Source: an uncultured Sphingopyxis sp. (lineage in GTDB: Bacteria; Pseudomonadota; Alphaproteobacteria; Sphingomonadales; Sphingomonadaceae). Taken from it: DNA of 5,719 nucleotides. Shown here piece after piece: positions 1 to 5,718 of the stretch (position 1 is the first letter of the stretch; the number at the start of each line of letters is the position of its first letter). The notes beneath the pieces were generated by a model. It had not been told where the DNA came from and ran no database searches. It was given only the letters and a program-made list of their open reading frames with translations. The position numbers and the translations under genes are program-made. Location: assembly GCA_937957805.1 (NCBI GenBank), contig CALFXW010000050.1, forward strand, positions 1 through 5,719. Direction: 5' to 3'.

Positions 1-209
1 GGCTCGTCAAACACCATGCCGCCGGACAGCCCTTTGTCAAACAGCGGCTCGCCCTGCGCGCCCCGCTGCAGGTGGCAATTGCCACAGGCCACGATGCTCT
101 CCATCAGGTACTTGCCGCGCTCCAGCGGGGTCTGCTTCTGGGCCAGGGAGGGGCCGGCGAGGGTTGTGAGCAGGGCACCAAGGGCAAGGGTCGGCAGAAA
201 AGGCTTCAT
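1..209 (-). CDS. Secreted c-type cytochrome, N-terminal part (runs off the window)
   Basis: The minus-strand frame starting at the ATG at 209-207 is open to the window edge (69 codons). It begins MKPFLPTLALGALLTTLAGP, a typical Sec signal peptide with probable cleavage after Ala23 (SLA|Q). Residues 42-46 are CGNCH, a CxxCH haem c attachment motif, preceded by ERGKYLMESIVA and followed by a GGMVFDE stretch. This arrangement is common in small mono- or di-haem cytochrome c subunits that act as periplasmic electron carriers, often with dehydrogenases. The axial Met and any second haem motif lie outside the window, so the subfamily and partner are unknown. A GGAG ribosome binding site (complement of 216-219) sits 6 bases before the ATG and supports this start. 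The style is that of Betaproteobacteria (Burkholderiales), unlike the sphingomonad-like core, so this gene probably belongs to another genome. Confidence 0.8.
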   Translation of the reverse strand, partial: MKPFLPTLALGALLTTLAGPSLAQKQTPLERGKYLMESIVACGNCHLQRGAQGEPLFDKGLSGGMVFDE

Positions 210-253
210 GGGCGGCTCCAGGGCAGGGTTGAGAGCGGTGACCGTGATACAAA

Positions 254-267
254 TTGACACAGATCAA
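254..267 (-). promoter_or_regulatory. FNR/ANR-type box upstream of the cytochrome gene
   Basis: On the minus strand the site reads TTGATCTGTGTCAA, against the established FNR/ANR consensus TTGAT-N4-ATCAA: nine of ten conserved positions match. Its centre is about 51 bases before the cytochrome ATG. Oxygen- or nitric-oxide-responsive control of a c-type cytochrome by an FNR/CRP-family protein makes functional sense. No good -10 hexamer is visible at the spacing for class II activation, so whether the site activates or represses is open. Confidence 0.6.
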
Positions 268-306
268 GGGCGGATTATCAACATCAGCGGGTCTGTGGCA
301 AGCCCC

Positions 307-327
307 GCGCGGCGGTCGATGCCGCGC
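307..327. other. GC-rich stem-loop after the SDR gene
   Basis: GCGCGGC (307-313) and GCCGCGC (321-327) form a perfect 7-base-pair stem with a 7-base loop. It begins 10 bases beyond the SDR stop codon on the minus strand. There is no T-run on either side, so it is not a standard intrinsic terminator. It may be a 3'-end hairpin or part of a factor-dependent terminator. The rest of 210-336 holds the cytochrome leader and the FNR-type box, with no gene. Confidence 0.4.
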
Positions 328-336
328 ATTGAGCGC

Positions 337-1041
337 CTATAGCATTATAAAATGCGTTGATTCAAAATCTTGCGCCAATAGTTGGACGATGGCGGTGGCG
401 ACGTCCTCGGGCGGCTTGACGCTGGCCGCATCTTCGCCGGGGTAGGCGCGCGCGCGCATCTGGGTACGGGTTGCCCCCGGATCGATGATGGCGGTGCGCA
501 CGGCGGAGATATTTTTAAGCTCCTCCCCAAATGCGGTCACCAGATTTTCGAGCGCTGCCTTGCTCGCGCCATAGGCACCCCAATAGGCGCGGGGGGTGCG
601 TGCGACGCTGCTGCTCAGCGCCAAAACCCGTCCGCGTGACGATTGACGCAACAAGGGTTCAAAGGCCGCGAGCAATGCCTGCTGCGCCAGCACATTCAGC
701 GTGAAAATCTGGTTCAATTCCTTGCCATCCGCCGCGGCGAGCGGGGACAGGCTGCCCAATGTTGCAGCATTGAGCACCAAAATGTCGAGCCGCTGCCAGC
801 GTTGCGCCACCGCGCCCGCCAGCCGCGAAATCGATGTGCCATCGGTCAAATCAAGCGGCGCGATGGTCGCGGTGCCACCTGCGGCGTGGATCGCATCTTC
901 GACCGATTCGAGCGCCTTTGCATCGCGCGCGGTCAAAATGACATGCACACCCGTTGCCGCCAGCGCCTTGGCCGTTGCTGCACCAATACCCCGGCTGGCC
1001 CCGGTTACCAGGGCCACCTTCTCAGCATTTTCGCTCATCAT
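337..1041 (-). CDS. SDR-family NAD(P)-dependent oxidoreductase
   Basis: A complete 234-residue classical short-chain dehydrogenase/reductase, usual length for the family. The Rossmann nucleotide-binding motif TGASRGIG is at residues 13-20, the NNAG-type motif is NAA at 91-93, the structural Asn is N116, the catalytic Ser lies in SSS at 143-145, and YGASK (Y157, K161) supplies the catalytic Tyr and Lys. IIDPGATRT follows, as expected for the substrate-loop entry. It should be a cytosolic oxidoreductase; the substrate cannot be told from sequence. Arg39 after beta-2 (TARD) hints at NADP but is not decisive. Its ATG (1041-1039) overlaps the purF TGA (1040-1038) as ATGA, so it is probably translated by coupling to purF; a second ATG follows at once. 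The purF-SDR pairing is one I recall from sphingomonads. The functional link to purine synthesis is unknown. Confidence 0.93.
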   Translation of the reverse strand: MMSENAEKVALVTGASRGIGAATAKALAATGVHVILTARDAKALESVEDAIHAAGGTATIAPLDLTDGTSISRLAGAVAQRWQRLDILVLNAATLGSLSPLAAADGKELNQIFTLNVLAQQALLAAFEPLLRQSSRGRVLALSSSVARTPRAYWGAYGASKAALENLVTAFGEELKNISAVRTAIIDPGATRTQMRARAYPGEDAASVKPPEDVATAIVQLLAQDFESTHFIML

Positions 1042-2507
1042 ACTACCCGTTCGGCAAGAAGGGCGAATTGTTCCACCTGCTGCTGCTCATCCAAATCGGT
1101 GAGCCGGGTGGGGTAATCGCCGGTAAAGCAGGCGTCGCAATATTGCGGATGCCCGTTGTTGCGCGCGTCTTCGCCAACCGCGCGGTAAAGCCCCTCAATC
1201 GAAATGAAGGCGAGGCTGTCCGCCTGAATGAAGCGGCGCATCGCCTCTATATCATGCGTCGCGGCGAGCAATTTGGAACGGTGCGGCGTATCGACGCCGT
1301 AAAAACAGCTATGCCGCGTTGGCGGACTGGCGATGCGCATATGGACTTCGCGCGCGCCAGCATCGCGCATCATCTGCACGATTTTCAGGCTGGTGGTGCC
1401 GCGCACAATCGAATCGTCGATTAAAACGATGCGTTTGCCCGCGACCAGCGCGCGGTTGGCATTATGTTTGAGTTTGACGCCCAAATGGCGCACCTGATCG
1501 CTGGGCTGGATGAAGGTGCGCCCGACATAGTGCGAACGGATGATGCCCAGTTCAAAGGGTATCCCCGCTTCTTGCGCGAAACCGATGGCCGCTGGTGTGC
1601 CGCTGTCGGGCACCGGAATGACATAATCTGCCTCAACCGGGTTTTCCCGCGCCAGTTCGGCACCGATTTCCTTGCGCACCGAATAGACGCTGGTGCCATC
1701 GACAATCGAATCGGGGCGTGAAAAATAGACATGTTCAAAAATACAGGCGCGGCGCGACTGTTTGGCAAAGGGGTGGAGCGAGCGCACTTCACCATTTTGG
1801 ACGATAACAATTTCGCCCGGTTCGACGTCTCGATAATATTCGGCGCCAACCACGTCGAACGCCACCGTTTCAGACGCAAAGAGCCAGCAATCCCCCAGCC
1901 GCCCCATCACCAGCGGGCGCACACCCAGCGGGTCGCGACAGGCGATCATCCCTTCACTCGTCAGGCAGAGCAAAGAATAGGCACCTTCTATCTGTTTCAG
2001 CGCGTCGATGAACCGGTCAAGCAGCGTGCGATAGGCGGATGTGGCAACCAGATGGATGATGACTTCGGTATCGCTGGTCGATTGGAAAATGGCACCCCGC
2101 CGCACCAATTGGCGGCGCAGCGTCATCGCGTTGGAAATATTGCCATTATGGCAAATGGCAAAACCGCCCGACGATAGTTCGGCAAATAGCGGCTGGACGT
2201 TGCGCAGCGCCGATGCGCCGGTGGTCGAATAACGCACATGGCCGATAGCATTGGGGCCGGGCAGGGTGGCAATCACCTCCTCCCGGTCGAAATTGCCCGC
2301 GACATGGCCCATCGCGCGGTGAGCGTGAAATTCCTGCCCATCATGGCTGATGATGCCGGCAGCTTCCTGTCCGCGATGTTGCAGGGCATGTAGGGCGAGC
2401 GCGGTTACTGCCGTCGCGCTGTCATTGCCGGTGATCCCGAAAACGCCGCACTCCTCCCGCAATTTGTCCGCATCGTCGGGACAGTCAAATGGGTGGGTGC
2501 TGATCAT
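1038..2507 (-). CDS. purF: Amidophosphoribosyltransferase (glutamine PRPP amidotransferase)
   Basis: A complete 489-residue protein for the first committed step of purine synthesis: PRPP + glutamine gives 5-phosphoribosylamine. The N-terminal half is a class II (Ntn) glutaminase. LREECGVFGI places the likely nucleophile at Cys20 after a 19-residue propeptide, and HALQHRGQEAAG and GHVRYSTTG are family motifs. The C-terminal half is a type I phosphoribosyltransferase with the PRPP loop VLIDDSIVRGTT at 361-372. Cysteines 255, 401, 457 and 460 (the last two in CDAC) match the spacing of the four [4Fe-4S] ligands of the Bacillus subtilis enzyme, so this is the propeptide-bearing iron-sulfur type rather than the E. 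coli type. AAGGG lies 7 bases before the ATG. The stop overlaps the SDR start. purF is normally feedback-inhibited by purine nucleotides; no PurR-like operator or riboswitch is visible upstream. Confidence 0.98.
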   Translation of the reverse strand: MISTHPFDCPDDADKLREECGVFGITGNDSATAVTALALHALQHRGQEAAGIISHDGQEFHAHRAMGHVAGNFDREEVIATLPGPNAIGHVRYSTTGASALRNVQPLFAELSSGGFAICHNGNISNAMTLRRQLVRRGAIFQSTSDTEVIIHLVATSAYRTLLDRFIDALKQIEGAYSLLCLTSEGMIACRDPLGVRPLVMGRLGDCWLFASETVAFDVVGAEYYRDVEPGEIVIVQNGEVRSLHPFAKQSRRACIFEHVYFSRPDSIVDGTSVYSVRKEIGAELARENPVEADYVIPVPDSGTPAAIGFAQEAGIPFELGIIRSHYVGRTFIQPSDQVRHLGVKLKHNANRALVAGKRIVLIDDSIVRGTTSLKIVQMMRDAGAREVHMRIASPPTRHSCFYGVDTPHRSKLLAATHDIEAMRRFIQADSLAFISIEGLYRAVGEDARNNGHPQYCDACFTGDYPTRLTDLDEQQQVEQFALLAERVV

Positions 2508-2620
2508 TTTCGGCCCTTGGCAAGCTGGGGGGTGGTTGCATGGCTGTGGCGCGCGCTATACGCATGCGCCGCGCAAATGTCGCCCCCAAAAATGGCCTGT
2601 GCGCGCAAAGGAAGGATATT
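2508..2620. promoter_or_regulatory. Divergent purF / hisI control region
   Basis: These 113 bases must carry the start signals for both divergent genes. The best -10-like string is CTATAC at 2556-2561 (GTATAG on the other strand), but neither strand has a -35 at normal spacing; TTGCAT at 2536-2541 is only 14 bases away. The string lies inside an imperfect inverted repeat (GGCGC 2548-2552, GCGCC 2566-2570). Near the right edge, AAGGAAGGA (2609-2616 core) is a strong ribosome binding site for hisI. Confidence 0.4.
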
Positions 2621-2998
2621 ATGGCAACCGGCGATGCAGCGCGTGAACAGGGCAGCATTTTAATGCCCAAATATGACGCGGCGGGCCTTGTCACCGCCGT
2701 GGTCAGCGATGCGACGACCGGTCAGCTGCTGATGGTGGCGCACATGAATGCCGACGCACTCGCGGCGACCATGGCCAGTGGTGAGGCGCATTTCTGGTCG
2801 CGCAGCCGGGGCAAATTATGGCGCAAGGGCGAAAGCTCGGGGCATGTCCTGCGTATCGTTGAAATGCGGGTGGACTGCGATCAGGACGCCATCTGGCTGT
2901 TGGTGGAACCCGCTGGCCCCGCCTGTCATACGCTGGCGCAAAGTTGTTTTTATCGGCGGATAGGCGCGGGTGGCGCGCTGGAGCGGACCGAAGGATGA
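2621..2998 (+). CDS. hisI: Phosphoribosyl-AMP cyclohydrolase
   Basis: A 125-residue stand-alone HisI, which opens the purine ring of phosphoribosyl-AMP in the third step of histidine synthesis in the cytosol. Family motifs are SRSRGKLWRKGESSGH (60-75), the metal-binding cluster DCDQD (85-89), and ACHTLAQSCFYR (101-112). Cys86, Cys102 and Cys109 reproduce the 16- and 7-residue spacing of the three zinc ligands of archaeal HisI. There is no HisE domain, so PRATP pyrophosphohydrolase must be encoded elsewhere, as is usual in Alphaproteobacteria. The frame is open from 2540, but the start at 2621 is chosen because AAGGAAGGA precedes it by about 5 bases and homology begins after it; the upstream residues are arginine-rich and non-conserved. 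Its TGA overlaps the ATG of the following lipoprotein gene. Confidence 0.95.
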   Translation: MATGDAAREQGSILMPKYDAAGLVTAVVSDATTGQLLMVAHMNADALAATMASGEAHFWSRSRGKLWRKGESSGHVLRIVEMRVDCDQDAIWLLVEPAGPACHTLAQSCFYRRIGAGGALERTEG

Positions 2999-3531
2999 AG
3001 CGCCATGCCGCGATAATCGCCATTGTGCTGTTGCTCGCGTCGTGCCGCGCGCAAAGCAGCGATGAACCCCGGCTCGACCGCGACAGCGCGCTCGATGTGG
3101 CGGCGAGTGAGGCGGGGTTGATCGACGATCCGGCAACGACATCGCCGGTCGGGCTATACCAAAATGCCGGCGTTGCGGGCAGCGATGCCATCTGTGTTAC
3201 CGGTGATGCGCCCGATCTGCGCTTCGGGCTGGTTATGCATTTCGGCCCCACCCTCATCTGTGAGGGGGCGGGAACCGCTACCCACGATGGCGGCATGTTG
3301 ACGTTGCGCTTTTCGGGCAGCGATTGCGTGGTTCCGGCGCGTTATGACGGTCGTTCGCTCCATATTCCGGGCAATATTCCCGCGGGGTGTGCGCGTATCT
3401 GTGGCGCAAGGGCGAGCATTTCGGGCGGGTCGATGGCGCGCGTTGGCTGGAGCGACGCCGATTCGCGCCGGTTACTGTCGCGGCGTGACGTGCTGGCGGG
3501 GCGTGCGCCGCGCGCGCTTTGCGGCGGCTAA
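2995..3531 (+). CDS. Putative cysteine-rich lipoprotein of unknown function
   Basis: A 178-residue protein beginning MKRHAAIIAIVLLLASC: two basic residues, a hydrophobic stretch and a lipobox (LLAS|C17), so it should be lipidated at Cys17 and anchored in a membrane facing the periplasm. The mature part has six further cysteines (67, 89, 111, 132, 136, 176), enough for three disulfides, and no transmembrane segment. I do not recognise a named domain. Residues 75-106 (RFGLVMHFGP... and GMLTLRFSG) look like beta strands. The start is fixed by an ATGA overlap with the hisI stop (2995-2998), implying translational coupling; a GGAG about 11 bases upstream inside hisI may assist. Coding bias agrees with its neighbours. 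A role in histidine synthesis is not implied by the linkage. Confidence 0.8.
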   Translation: MKRHAAIIAIVLLLASCRAQSSDEPRLDRDSALDVAASEAGLIDDPATTSPVGLYQNAGVAGSDAICVTGDAPDLRFGLVMHFGPTLICEGAGTATHDGGMLTLRFSGSDCVVPARYDGRSLHIPGNIPAGCARICGARASISGGSMARVGWSDADSRRLLSRRDVLAGRAPRALCGG

Positions 3532-3572
3532 TTGCCCCTAGGGAAAGCGGTATTTTTTGTGCAATATGGTGA

Positions 3573-3594
3573 TTGACGTTGACGTTAGCGTCAA
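3573..3594 (+). promoter_or_regulatory. Probable MerR/LiuR-type operator
   Basis: TTGACGTTAGCGTCAA (3579-3594) is an inverted repeat with perfect 6-base arms (TTGACG/CGTCAA) around TTAG. An extra direct copy of TTGACG abuts it at 3573-3578. Sites of this ACGT-containing palindromic kind are known for LiuR-like MerR regulators of branched-chain amino acid and acyl-CoA catabolism. It lies 14 bases before the merR-type gene, so autoregulation and control of the downstream acyl-CoA dehydrogenase are inferred. Confidence 0.7.
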
Positions 3595-3601
3595 ATAACT
3601 A
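3573..3601 (+). promoter_or_regulatory. Candidate promoter of the MerR gene
   Basis: TTGACG (3573-3578) is a near-consensus -35; TAACTA (3596-3601) is a weak -10 at 17-base spacing. The 16-base palindrome almost exactly fills the spacer, the classic placement for MerR-family control. Transcription would begin near 3608, on the ATG itself, so the message may be leaderless. The weak -10 keeps confidence moderate. Confidence 0.45.
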
Positions 3602-3607
3602 TGCGCC

Positions 3608-4030
3608 ATGCAAAGCGAATATGGCCAGACCCACATCGACACCATCGACACCATGGGTCGCGAAAATTACTCCATCACCGACCTGTCGGGCGAATTTGGC
3701 GTTACCGCGCGTGCGCTGCGATTCTATGAGGATGAGGGGCTGATAGCGCCCGCACGGCGGGGCATTTCGCGCATCTATTCCAAGCGAGACCGCGCACGAC
3801 TGGCGTGGATTTTGCGCGCCAAACGTGTGGGGTTCAGCCTGTCGCAAATTCGGGAGATGATTGACCTTTATGACGTCGGCGACGGACGCAAAACCCAGCG
3901 GCAAGTCACCATCGAACGCTGCCGCGAACGCATCGATTATTTAAAGGCGCAGCGCCACGACATCGACACGTCGATAGAGGAATTGGAAGCCTTTATCCGC
4001 CGGGTTGAGGATGCAAAAACCGCGCGATAA
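3608..4030 (+). CDS. MerR-family transcriptional regulator, LiuR-like
   Basis: A 140-residue DNA-binding protein. The winged helix-turn-helix spans about 21-89: YSITDLSGEFGVTARALRFY (21-40) then EDEGLIAPARRG, IYSKRDRARL and GFSLSQIREMIDLYD, all typical of MerR proteins of the LiuR group, which in Proteobacteria control leucine/isovalerate and related acyl-CoA degradation. Residues about 97-135 should form the dimerising antiparallel coiled coil. A single cysteine (105) argues against the metal-sensing MerR, CueR or ZntR types; the effector is probably an acyl-CoA or similar small molecule. No Shine-Dalgarno precedes ATG 3608 or the in-frame ATG 3653 (Met16); 3608 is kept because it coincides with the predicted transcription start, but conservation begins only near residue 21. 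It probably represses itself and the acyl-CoA dehydrogenase 32 bases downstream. Confidence 0.9.
   Translation: MQSEYGQTHIDTIDTMGRENYSITDLSGEFGVTARALRFYEDEGLIAPARRGISRIYSKRDRARLAWILRAKRVGFSLSQIREMIDLYDVGDGRKTQRQVTIERCRERIDYLKAQRHDIDTSIEELEAFIRRVEDAKTAR
3634..3651 (+). repeat. Two tandem 9-base copies inside the MerR gene
   Basis: CATCGACAC occurs twice in a row, in frame, giving Ile-Asp-Thr twice at residues 10-15, just before the alternative start Met16. It could vary in copy number without shifting the frame, but two copies are too few to claim a real variable tract. Confidence 0.5.
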
Positions 4031-4062
4031 TTTGCGCCCATATTGATTTAAAAGGAAATATC

Positions 4063-5400
4063 ATGCCGGTTTACAAGGCTCCAGTCGCCGATATGCGCTT
4101 TTTCCTCGAAAAAGTGCTCGACCTGCCCGCTTATGCGCACCTGCCGGTGTTCGCCAATGTGGCGGGAGACACGCTCGAAGCCATTTTGACCGAGGGGGCA
4201 CTGCTTTGTGAGGAGGTGCTGTTCCCGCTCAACAAAAGCGGGGATGACGAAGGCTGCACCCGCCATGCCGACGGCAGTGTGACGACGCCAGCTGGGTTTA
4301 AGGCGGCTTTCCAAACCTATCGCGAAGGTGGCTGGATGGCGATGAACGCGCCCGAAGCCTATGGCGGGATGGACATGCCGCACATATTGGGCACCGCGCT
4401 CGAAGAATATCGCATGGCTGCCAATCAGGCCTTTTCCATGTACCCCGGCCTGACCATGGGGGCGGTTGCCGCGATATTGGCGACGGGGTCGGAGGAGCAG
4501 AAATCACTCTACGTTCCGCGCATGATCAGCGGCGAATGGGCAGGAACGATGAACCTGACCGAACCGCATTGTGGCACCGACCTTGGCCTTATCCGCACCC
4601 GCGCCGAACCACAGGCGGACGGCAGCTATGCGATCAGCGGCACCAAAATCTTCATTTCGGGCGGTGATCAGGATTTAACCGATAATATCATCCATCTGGT
4701 GCTCGCCAAGACACCGGGTGCACCCGAAAGCAGCAAGGGCATTTCGCTGTTCATCGTCCCCAAATTTCTGGTCAATGCGGACGGCAGTTTGGGCGCACGC
4801 AATGGGGTGAGCTGCGGGTCGATTGAACATAAGATGGGCATCCGCGCCAATGCGACCTGTGTGCTCAACTATGATGGCGCGACCGGCTATCTGGTGGGGG
4901 AGGAGAATAAGGGCCTCGCCGGTATGTTCGTGATGATGAACGCCGCACGGCTTGGCGTCGGCGCGCAGGGGTTAAGCCAGGGGGAGGTCGCCTATCAAAA
5001 TGGTGTCGCCTATGCGCTCGACCGGCGGCAGGGACGCGCGCTGACCGGCCCGGCTGACCCGGCGCAAAAGGCGGATGCCATTTTCGTCCACCCCGATGTC
5101 CGGCGGATGCTGCTCGATATGAAGGCTCGCGTCGAGGGACTGCGCGCGCTGATTGCCAAGCTGGCGTTTCACAATGATCGGGCGACGGTGGCGCAGCACG
5201 GCGGTGGCGTCAGCCGCGTCGATCCGACCCGCACGACCGTGCTGCCGAGCCATCCCCGCCACGACGCCACGCCCGTGGGCTGTCGCGTGGACCTGGCGTC
5301 GTCGAGCGTGACCGCGCGGAGGGTGGCGCCCGTGAGCCGCGCGCGGGAAAGCACAGCCTTCGGCAGCACCGCGCCGTCGAGCGAGGCGCGCAGAACGTGA
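4063..5400 (+). pseudogene. DmdC-like acyl-CoA dehydrogenase, truncated and fused to foreign sequence
   Basis: An FAD-dependent acyl-CoA dehydrogenase of the large (~590-600 residue) DmdC/fatty-acid type: MPVYKAPVADMRFFLEKVLD matches the extra N-terminal domain of this group, TEPHCGTDLG (166-175) and GTKIFISGGDQD (193-204) are flavin/substrate-binding motifs of the middle domain, and YALDRRQGRAL then HPDVRRMLLDMKARVEGLRA belong to the C-terminal helical domain. Family sequence stops near residue 376 (about 5190). The remaining ~69 residues are Ser/Arg/Pro-rich, low complexity, and read antisense through a pentapeptide-repeat fragment, so they are not native. About 220 native residues are missing, including the part that should hold the catalytic base and the extra C-terminal domain; the encoded product would be inactive. 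AAGGAA lies 5 bases before the ATG. In the source genome the full gene would catalyse the first beta-oxidation step, possibly under the MerR gene. Confidence 0.88.
5295..5387 (-). pseudogene. Pentapeptide-repeat protein fragment
   Basis: Read on the minus strand, this stretch gives ASLDG AVLPK AVLSR ARLTG ATLRA VTLDD A, six consecutive units fitting the pentapeptide-repeat pattern A(N/D)LXX with Leu at every third position of five. 29 of 31 codons end in G or C, which suits a real high-GC coding strand. Such repeats fold as a right-handed quadrilateral beta-helix; no function can be assigned. Sequence on either side loses the pattern, and the fragment abuts a chemotaxis-receptor fragment on the opposite strand at about 5373-5387. 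Chance antisense periodicity is the alternative. Confidence 0.5.
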
Positions 5401-5504
5401 GCCGCGGCGTCGAGGTCTCGAACGAGGCCGAGCGCGCGCTCAAGAAGATCCTCGAGAGCTCGCAGAAGTCGACCACGATGGTCCGCGCGATCGCGCGCGC
5501 GACG
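5370..5504 (+). pseudogene. Methyl-accepting chemotaxis protein signalling-domain fragment
   Basis: In this plus-strand frame the residues include VERGAQNVSRGVEVSNEA followed by ILESSQKSTTMVRAIARAT, a heptad-patterned stretch that resembles the signalling-domain coiled coil of methyl-accepting chemotaxis proteins, where an EQ..GS.QV segment would come next. Instead, from about 5505 the frame turns to TACCFFMGRK and stops at 5547-5549. Nearly every codon ends in G or C, a myxobacterial or similar very high-GC habit, unlike the core. There is no start, no membrane segment and no conserved hairpin tip, so it is only an internal piece of a receptor of about 45 residues. Confidence 0.6.
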
Positions 5505-5605
5505 GCGTGTTGCTTCTTCATGGGCCGGAAGGTCCGCCACATTGGTTAGCGAGACCTTAACGCCCCAGCTTGTGAGAATATCCCGTCTCCGGAATGGGTA
5601 GCGCC
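5505..5605. other. Unidentified linker between two gene fragments
   Basis: About 100 bases of lower GC than the chemotaxis-receptor fragment. Several frames are open; the minus-strand one reads RDILTSWGVKVSLTNVADLP, which looks protein-like but matches no family I recognise. No terminal inverted repeat or target duplication is visible. It may itself consist of more than one piece. Confidence 0.35.
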
Positions 5606-5718
5606 TGCCCCTTGGCGTCCACCATGATCTTGGTGGTGTTGCTGTAAATCTGCTGCATGGTGTCCAGATACATGCGCTGGCGGGTGACTTCCGGCGCCTT
5701 GGCATACTCGGCCTGTAC
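5557..5718 (-). pseudogene. hflK: HflK-like SPFH protein, C-terminal fragment with a broken end
   Basis: The minus-strand frame entering from the window edge reads VQAEYAKAPEVTRQRMYLDT then MQQIYSNTTKIMVDAKGQ, which matches the distal part of HflK, the SPFH/prohibitin-family inner-membrane protein that with HflC forms a periplasmic complex around the FtsH protease. In betaproteobacterial HflK the next residues are usually a LLYLPLDKL-type motif. Here they are replaced by ALPIPETGYSHKLGR and a TAA at 5559-5557. So the native frame breaks off near 5605 and the final ~15 residues are probably not HflK. The style fits Burkholderiales rather than the sphingomonad-like core. The N-terminal membrane anchor and SPFH domain lie outside the window. 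Confidence 0.72.

Noticed and set aside
1421..2232. Long open frames on either strand within purF
   Set aside because: Shadow frames of a fully conserved purF; they carry no recognisable motifs.
2561..2568. CGCATGCG palindrome as an operator between purF and hisI
   Set aside because: Eight-base GC-rich palindromes are common at this base composition and no regulator or second copy supports it.
2540..2620. Upstream extension of hisI starting at 2540
   Set aside because: The added residues are Arg-rich and unlike HisI, and a strong ribosome binding site sits just before 2621.
2944..2994. Upstream extension of the lipoprotein gene inside hisI
   Set aside because: It would destroy the signal peptide; the ATG at 2995 gives a correct lipobox and a classic ATGA overlap.
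3515..3558. Possible intrinsic terminator: CGCTTT (3515-3520), AAAGCG (3544-3549), then a run of six T
   Set aside because: The stem is only 6 base pairs with a 23-base loop and overlaps the end of the lipoprotein gene; too weak to call.
5169..5705. Single 178-residue minus-strand protein across the right end
   Set aside because: It reads out of frame through the HflK fragment, then through the unidentified linker, antisense to the chemotaxis fragment, and into antisense acyl-CoA dehydrogenase; only the pentapeptide part looks coding.
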